Source: Ferruginibacter sp.
GTDB lineage: Bacteria; Bacteroidota; Bacteroidia; Chitinophagales; Chitinophagaceae
Assembly (NCBI GenBank): GCA_018057635.1
Contig: JAGPDJ010000057.1
Span: 1 to 9,894, forward strand
Direction: 5' to 3'
DNA: 9,894 bases
This document shows positions 1 to 7,100 of the stretch, one piece after another (within the stretch, counting starts at the first letter, position 1; the number at the start of each line of letters is the position of its first letter). The position numbers were made by a program, and so were the translations under genes. The notes under the pieces were generated by a model. That model made no database searches, had not been told where the DNA came from, and saw nothing but the letters and a program-made list of their open reading frames with translations.

Positions 1-1
1 A

Positions 2-634
2 GTTGATCCGGAGAACGCTGTGCTGTTAATGCGGCTGGCCGATGTTTTCAAACAACAGAAACGACCCGATTCAGCAGCCCACTATTTCAAAAGGCAATTT
101 GCTATAAATGCAGTTTCAAACAGTGCGCCAACTTACCAGTCGATTGGCAGTTTCTTTGCGGAGATGAAAATGCCGGATTCTGCAGTGATATATTATAAAA
201 AGGCAATTTCGGCTGATCCGGCATACATTACCGCTTATATCAATGCAGGTAACACCTATATGGAACTGGAAGAAAATGATTCAGCATTGGTTTACCTGCG
301 CCATGCAGTTACAATCAACCCGGATAATTTTATAGCGGTATATAATCTTGGCCTGGTTTATCATGTGATGAATATTTATGATTCTGCTATCGTTTATATA
401 CAGCAAGCTATCCGTATGGAACCAGCCAGGGGAGAAACTTATTATCAATTGGCATGTACTTATGCCCTGCACAATCAACCCGAACAGGCTATTTTGTACC
501 TGCGCCAGGCTTATGAAAGGGGATATAAGAATAAAGAAAGCCTGCTGACAGACCCGGATCTGTTTGAATTAAAGAACTACAAAGAATTCCAGGCCTTACT
601 GGATAAGTATATTCCTGGCTGGAAGGAGCGGTAA
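2..634 (+). CDS. TPR-repeat protein, C-terminal part (5' end outside window)
   Basis: The frame is open from base 2 and reads VDPENAVLLMRLADVF, a mid-TPR sequence, so the gene starts upstream and the in-frame GTG at 20 is not a credible start. The visible 210 residues hold about five tetratricopeptide repeats of roughly 34 residues, with recurring signatures such as DSAVIYYKKAISADP, DSALVYLRHAVTINP and DSAIVYIQQAIRMEP. TPRs form helical scaffolds that bind other proteins. The last 60 residues (YYQLACTYALHNQPEQAI, then a DPDLFEL motif and a KEFQALL helix) resemble the 'TPR end-of-group' module that closes many Bacteroidota TPR proteins. No catalytic domain is visible; one could lie in the missing N-terminal part. 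It is on the same strand as the next gene but 421 bases away, so it is probably a separate transcription unit. Family call is firm; function is unknown. Confidence 0.9.
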   Translation, partial: VDPENAVLLMRLADVFKQQKRPDSAAHYFKRQFAINAVSNSAPTYQSIGSFFAEMKMPDSAVIYYKKAISADPAYITAYINAGNTYMELEENDSALVYLRHAVTINPDNFIAVYNLGLVYHVMNIYDSAIVYIQQAIRMEPARGETYYQLACTYALHNQPEQAILYLRQAYERGYKNKESLLTDPDLFELKNYKEFQALLDKYIPGWKER

Positions 635-1055
635 ATGAAAAGAGGGCTTTCATAATATAGCTTCATTTAATTTTTCCTGGTAATCATCACGTATCGTATA
701 TCTACTAATATAAAACATTGGGATGAAATTTGTTACGGCAGATCATCGATTAACCTTTGCCTTAAGAGGGTTATCTACGCAGCTTTTATTATTAAGAATT
801 AAATAATTTAATGTTTGGCAAAAAAAATGTATTTTATACCCCAATTGGATCTTTTAACCGTATGGTTTTATCCTTTCCCCCTATTTAACCTTATCAAAAT
901 CCTCCTCCTTAGTTAACTGATCATTATTGCCATAGGCATAGGATGGTTAAGTTTTTTGTATTTCATACTTGATTGTTAGAGTATGCGATAGTCAAATATA
1001 TATAGCTAAACAGGTAGTGTGATAGACATTTTTGTATAAACCAAATCTTATTGTA
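635..1055. other. AT-rich intergenic gap, likely leader/promoter region of the giant gene
   Basis: This 421-base stretch has no convincing gene. Just after the upstream stop, ATGAAA (635-640) and TTTCAT (648-653) could pair as a six-base stem with a seven-base loop. It is AT-rich and lacks an immediate T tract, so it is a poor terminator. A second possible hairpin is CATACT (964-969) with AGTATG (980-985), 71-92 bases before the ATG at 1056. A TTTG at 955-958 lies 18 bases before TAGAGTATG (977-985), a loose match to the Bacteroidota TTTG / TAnnTTTG promoter pattern; it is too degenerate to call. CATAGG occurs twice in a row at about 931-942. No riboswitch or RNA gene is recognised. Confidence 0.5.
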
Positions 1056-1142
1056 ATGAGAATTAAGAATGTTTCCTCATTCAGAATGAAATTTTATTTT
1101 CTTCTTCTGGGTTCCTTATTTTGTATCACTTATTTACAGGCG
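1056..1142 (+). other. Sec signal peptide of the giant protein
   Basis: Residues 1-29 have a basic N-region (R2, K4, R10, K12), a hydrophobic core FYFLLLGSLF and a likely signal peptidase I site after YLQA, with QQ next. C23 is not in a lipobox (the residues before it are S-L-F, with no small residue at -1), so a lipoprotein is unlikely. A Sec signal is required for T9SS cargo and agrees with the C-terminal sorting domain. Confidence 0.85.
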
Positions 1143-4100
1143 CAGCAAACAAATATTTCAGATTATGTGATCTTTGGTGGCAGGAACGCACCGAATCAAA
1201 CCACCCCCTCTGCACCCGGCTATGCAGTACAGCTGGGGTCATCCTCTAATATTCAGGGTGGTAATATTGGTAGCTATAATTTGGTGAAGTCAACCGGAAA
1301 TTTAATCATTAATGGAAATATATACAGCGGCGGTACCATCCAGCTTGCTAATAGCAATGTTGTAACTGGAAATATGGCTGCAGGTCTGACACCTGCAGGT
1401 GTTTCCGGGACCATTGTATTAATAGGTTCAAGCGCCACTATCGGAAGCAGTGCAGTCCCCGGTAAGGGTAATATTGATGCAAATGGAAATGTGATAGTGG
1501 GCGGTGGAAATGTTTACGGAAAAGTAACAGTGCCAGCTCCTCAGGGTACTTATTCTTATTCAGGACCGGTACCTGCAGGTGGAGTTGTATATGGGACACC
1601 AACTCTTCCCACACTCCCTCAAATGCCAGCTATAAAAACTTTTACAATCCTTCCCAGTCCTTTGCCATCTGCTATAACGAATTCTACTACAGTCCTCCCA
1701 ATTGGCAGCACACCAACTTCTGGATTATATGGTAATGTGACACTGGGAGGGAATAAGACACTTACTTTTAAAGGGACCGGGGTCTATGTTTTTAATTCCA
1801 TTAAGAATACTGGGACTACTAACAATTTTGTGTTTGATTTTAATGGTAATACTACCGGGACTATTAAAGTGCAAGTATATGGAGATGTTGACGTAAATAA
1901 AATAAAAGCCAGTATAATCAATGGCAACGCTTCAGCTGCTTCCAGAATTTATTTTGAAATCCATGGGAGTGGTGCATCGTCTGGTGGTATAGCTTTTAAA
2001 ATTGCAAATGGGTCTTCCTCTCAGGCTTCAAAATGGATAGGCTCTGTTTGGGCACCGTTTGCTGCCATTAATATTGGTTCTGGTACCGGTTCATCAAATA
2101 TTACTGGGGCGCTTTGGAGTGGCACCCAGGTAAATATACAAAGCGGTGTAAACATAGATTTTGCACCCTTTATTTTTTGCGAACCTTTGATTGCAAATGC
2201 AGGTTCCGATCAGACAAAATGCCAAACCTTATCGGCTTTTCCCACTTCGTTTACAGTAGTTGGTTCAGCCAGTAATGAAACAGATCCATTATGGAGTGTG
2301 TTATCTTCCACAGGTACCGCAAATGCTACTATTTCAACCCCCGGTTCATTAAGTTCCGCAATAGCAGTGTCAGGTGCAGGCACGGTTACACTTCGTCTCA
2401 CAGCAACAAGTAATGCTACACCATCATGCGGAAATGCAACAGATGATCTTGTATTGACAGTAAATCCATTGCCTGCTGCACCTGTAGTAACCTCTCCAGT
2501 GATCTATTGTTTAAATGCCATGGCTGGTGAATTGACGGCAACAGGAACAAATTTGCTATGGTATACAGCATCTACTGGTGGAACAGGAACCACCACTGCA
2601 CCCACGCTTTTGACTGCCGCAGCCGGAAATACATCTTACTGGGTGAGTCAAACAAATGCCAATGGATGTGAAAGTCCCAGGGCGGAAATAGTTGTAACCG
2701 TAAACCCGTTACCTGCTGTACCCGGAGTAACAACACCAGTGATCTATTGTTTAAATGCTTTGCCAAGTGAATTGACTGCAACTGGGACAAGCTTATTATG
2801 GTATACAACATCAACGGGTGGAACAGGAAGCACTACTGCACCTATACCATCAACTGCCGCCGCCGGAAATACATCCTACTGGGTGAGTCAAACAAATGCC
2901 AATGGCTGTGAAAGTCCCAGGGCGGAAATTGTTGTAACCGTAAATCCGTTACCTGCAATACCCGGAGTAACAACACCAGTGATCTATTGTTTAAATGCTT
3001 TGCCAAGTGAATTGATTGCAACAGGAACAAGCTTATTATGGTATACAACATCAACAGGAGGTACAGGTAGTGCCACTGCACCTACACCATCAACGGCCGC
3101 CGCCGGAAATTCTTCCTACTGGGTGACTCAAACAAGTGCGGAAGGGTGTGAAGGCCCGAGAGCAGAAATAGTGGTAACAGTAAATCCTTTACCGAATGCT
3201 GATGCAGGCATAGATCAACCATTAGATTTTTCTACTGCAAATATCCTTACCGGTACTTCTACGACACCCGGTGTCTCTTATAGTTGGATGGCTACCAATG
3301 GTGGTATAATTACTTCAGCAACAAATAGTGCAGCAATTACAGTTTCTTCAGCCGGAACCTATACGCTTACAGTTACAGCTTCTTCAGGTTGTTATTCTTC
3401 TGATGAAGTTATAGTTACCAGTAAGTTAAATAGCATCATAGGATCTGAATTGCAAAAAATATATGATAGTTATGATCCTAATAACCCTAACCCTCCTTCT
3501 CCATTCTTTGGAATAAGGGACGGTTATGTCAAGATAGATGTAATTGTATTAGCGGGTTTTCGTCAGGATGTATATAATCTGCTGATTCAAACAGCTCCAA
3601 TAAACTATGGACTTATCGATACTGTACCTAATGGACTAAGTGAGTTGACTATTACCGGTTATTACCCAATACTTAATTTGCCAAAACTGAATGCACTGGG
3701 AGCTATAATAAACTACGTCAGGCCATATTATGGGGCATTTAATAATGTTGGTCTTGTAAATTCGGCAGGGGATACTACCATGCGATCCAATTTGGTTCGT
3801 AGTGGTTACAAAATTGATGGTGAAGGTGTTAAGATTGGTGTTATTTCTGATAGTTATAATACAATAACAAGTGCTACTACTGCTACTTTGCCTTATGTTC
3901 CAGTACCGGGGGGAACGCAGACATTTACTACTAATACTGCTGCCCAGGATATTACCAATGGGGATCTTCCCGGAACAGGAAATCCTGTTGGGTATACTCA
4001 AAGCGTAACAGTCCTCCAGGATTTTCCAATCACACGTACAGATGAAGGAAGGGCTATGTTACAAATAATTCATGATGTGGCACCAGGTGCAAAACTTTAT

Positions 4101-7100
4101 TTCCGCACCGGCTTTTTTACTGCCGGCGATTTTGCAAAGGGTATAAAAGAATTAAAAGATTCTGCCTGCACTATTATTGTGGATGATGTGACCTATATAA
4201 CTGAACCATTCCTTAAAGATGGAATTGTGGCTAAAACAGTTAATGAAGTTAAAGATCAGGGGGTCTCTTATTTTTCTGCAGCCGGTAATTTTGGGAGCAA
4301 GTCCTATGAAAAGGAATTTACTCCTGTGGATGCTACTTCTATTGGGTTTGCCGGGAAGAAGGCGCATAATTTCGGAGGCGGGGATGTTTTCCAAAAAGTA
4401 AGACTGGCACCAGGTAACTATACCTTTGTATTTCAGTGGGTGGATGATATCTATTCTTTAAGCGAAACCGGCGGAACGAAACATGATATGGATATTTATC
4501 TGACAAAAAATACTGATGGAACAGGTTTGATAGGATTTAACAGGGACAATTTTAATGGCGATCCGATTGAATTGATTCCAGTTACTATTCCAGGTAGCGG
4601 CACCGATTCGACTGATTACAATGTTCTGATTATAAATAACAATATTGCCAGTAACCCCTCCCGGATCAAGTTTATTGTATTTCGTGGTGGTATACGATTT
4701 ATGGAATTCAATGAAGGAAATTCTACCATTGTAGGCCAGGCGAATGCTGCTGGTGCTATTGCTGTAGGGGCTGCCAGGTATGATAAAGCTCCGCCATTAA
4801 TCAATCCGGCACTTATTGAATCTTTCTCTTCAATTGGCGGTACATATGTTAATGGTTCTCCAAGACAAAAGCCTGATCTGGTTGCACCAGATGGTGTAAA
4901 TACTTCCGTAAAATTAGGTCAGGATTACCCGAACAGCTCGTTAGACGGGTATTCCAATTTCTTTGGTACATCTGCTGCGGCCCCCCATGCAGCCGCAGTC
5001 GCCGCTTTGATTATGGAAGGAAAGAAAAAGTTCTTAGGACAGCTTACAACAACACCGGACGAAATAAGAAGCTTATTACAAACTACTGCGGTGGACATGG
5101 AAACACCAGGATTTGATCTTATTTCTGGTTACGGATTTATAGATGCTGATGCAGCTATGCGAACTTTTGCTGCACCAACTCCGGTGCAGATTGAGTTAGT
5201 GGTCCCAACGACTGTTATCCCGGGCGAAGAACAGTTTGAATTAACAATTACCGGAGAAAATTTCAGTACTAACTCGGTGATTTATATAGGTGGTGTCCCT
5301 GTGGCTACAATATTTGAAAATGCAAATACAGTTAAAGCCATAATTAATCCTTTTGAGGGCAATCCGGAAATAAAGGTTTATACACCATCCAAATCCGGTA
5401 CAAATGGAACAGATGGCGGCTATTCTAACACTTTGTATTTCTTTGATGCCGATATAGTTATCAGTGCAGTCAGTATCGTCAAAAAATATGGACAGGAACT
5501 TCCGTCTTTGGATACTGTCATAACGATTAATGGTGTGTTGTTACAGGATACAACTTTGACATTAGCAGATATAGGTTTATCTGGTATGACTTTGACAACA
5601 GCTGCAACTACTACCAGTAATGTGGGTACATATGTAATAACGCCTTCCAGAACTTTTGATCATAATAATCCGGAGGATCTTGCCTTTTTGATAAAATATA
5701 ACTACCAGTTTAATAATGGAACGGTTACTATCAACAAGATGCCATTAAGAGTGACTCCGGAAAATAAAACAATTACATATGGCCAGCATTTAGGCGATGT
5801 AACTTTTAATTATGAGTTTGACCCCAGTAATGTTCCTAATCCTGTTGCTTTCAAAAATGAAATTAAGGCGTATCATGATGCTTTTTTACCAGATAATGCG
5901 CTGGCTGTAGTGAAAGATTTTAAAAAGCCGCAGGCGGGGGGCTATGTTCTCAGCAATGCTGATCTTACTAATATGAATATGATTGCATCTTTTAAGGCTG
6001 TAAGAAATTCCCGTAAGTTCAAATTGCAGGATGGCATTCTGGTGCCACCTACTGATCCTGCTTCCTTTAATGTTCAATATCTTGTTGATATAGCATCAGA
6101 GTCAATTTTTAAATACAAAACAGATCCATCCAGAGCTGTTTTTTATCCTGTATATCCTTCTGTTAATTCGAAAGCATTGCTGGGCGCAAATGCATTAACC
6201 AGCAATACTGGTCAGGTAGAAGTGAATGGTTCTCTTATTCAGATGGTAAATGGTTCTTTAGTTCAAATGGTTAATACAGCAACAGGCCCAATGGTGCCTA
6301 TTGTAAATGGATCGTTGATACAAATTGTGAATGGCACTTTAGTACAACTGGTCAATGGTGTGTATGAACCTGTGGTTAATGGATCACTGATTCAGATGGT
6401 CAATGGTACATTGGTGCAATTGGTGAATGGTGTATATGAGCCCCTGGCTAATGGTTCACTGGTTCAGCTTGTCAATGGTTCATTGGTGCAAATGGTGAAT
6501 GGTTCACTGGTGCAGATGGTGAATGGCTCCCTTGTGCAGTTAGTGAATGGGGTGTATGAACCTGTGGCTAATGGTTCACTCGTACAGTTGGTGAATGGAA
6601 CGTTGGTCCAATTAGTGAATGGTGTGCATGTACCTGTGGCTAATGGTACTCTTGTTCAGTTAGTTAATGGTTCACTGGTACAGATGGTTAACGGATCATT
6701 AGTGCAAATGGTGAATGGCATATTTGAACCTGTTCCAAATAGTACAGGTTTAGTTTTACCAATTATAAATGGTTCACTGGTGCAATTAGTTAACGGGAGC
6801 CTGGTACAATTGGTGAATGGAACTTATCAGCCTATTCCCAATGGTTCACTGGTGCAGTTAGTGAACGGCTCTCTGGTGCAGATGGTGAATGGTTCACTGG
6901 TACAGTTGGTAAATGGTTCATTGGTACAGTTGGTAAATGGTTCATTGGTGCAGTTGGTGAACGGTTCACTGGTACAGTTAGTGAACAGTAATACAATTGG
7001 TGCCGGTACACCCAATAATAATACTGCAGTAATTATTGACGAGGCTGATGTTGACCCATCAAATAATAACTGGATCGGTCCTATGTTTGGGATCAATATG

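Noticed and set aside
20..22. GTG at 20 as the start of the TPR gene
   Set aside because: The frame is open to the left edge and the preceding codons (DPEN) belong to a TPR unit, so the gene is cut by the window.
635..653. Hairpin after the TPR gene as a terminator
   Set aside because: The six-base stem has a single G-C pair and no T tract directly after it.
723..806. 27-codon open frame in the intergenic gap (begins MKFVTADH)
   Set aside because: It is very short, has no ribosome site or recognisable motif, and is expected by chance in 420 bases.
1032..1055. TTG at 1032 as the start of the giant gene
   Set aside because: It adds eight residues before the basic N-region of the signal peptide with no benefit; the ATG codons at 1056 or 1086 are more likely.
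6225..6983. Regular 24-base repeats as a CRISPR array or non-coding satellite
   Set aside because: The units are contiguous with no unique spacers, stay in one frame and conserve protein sequence with synonymous changes.
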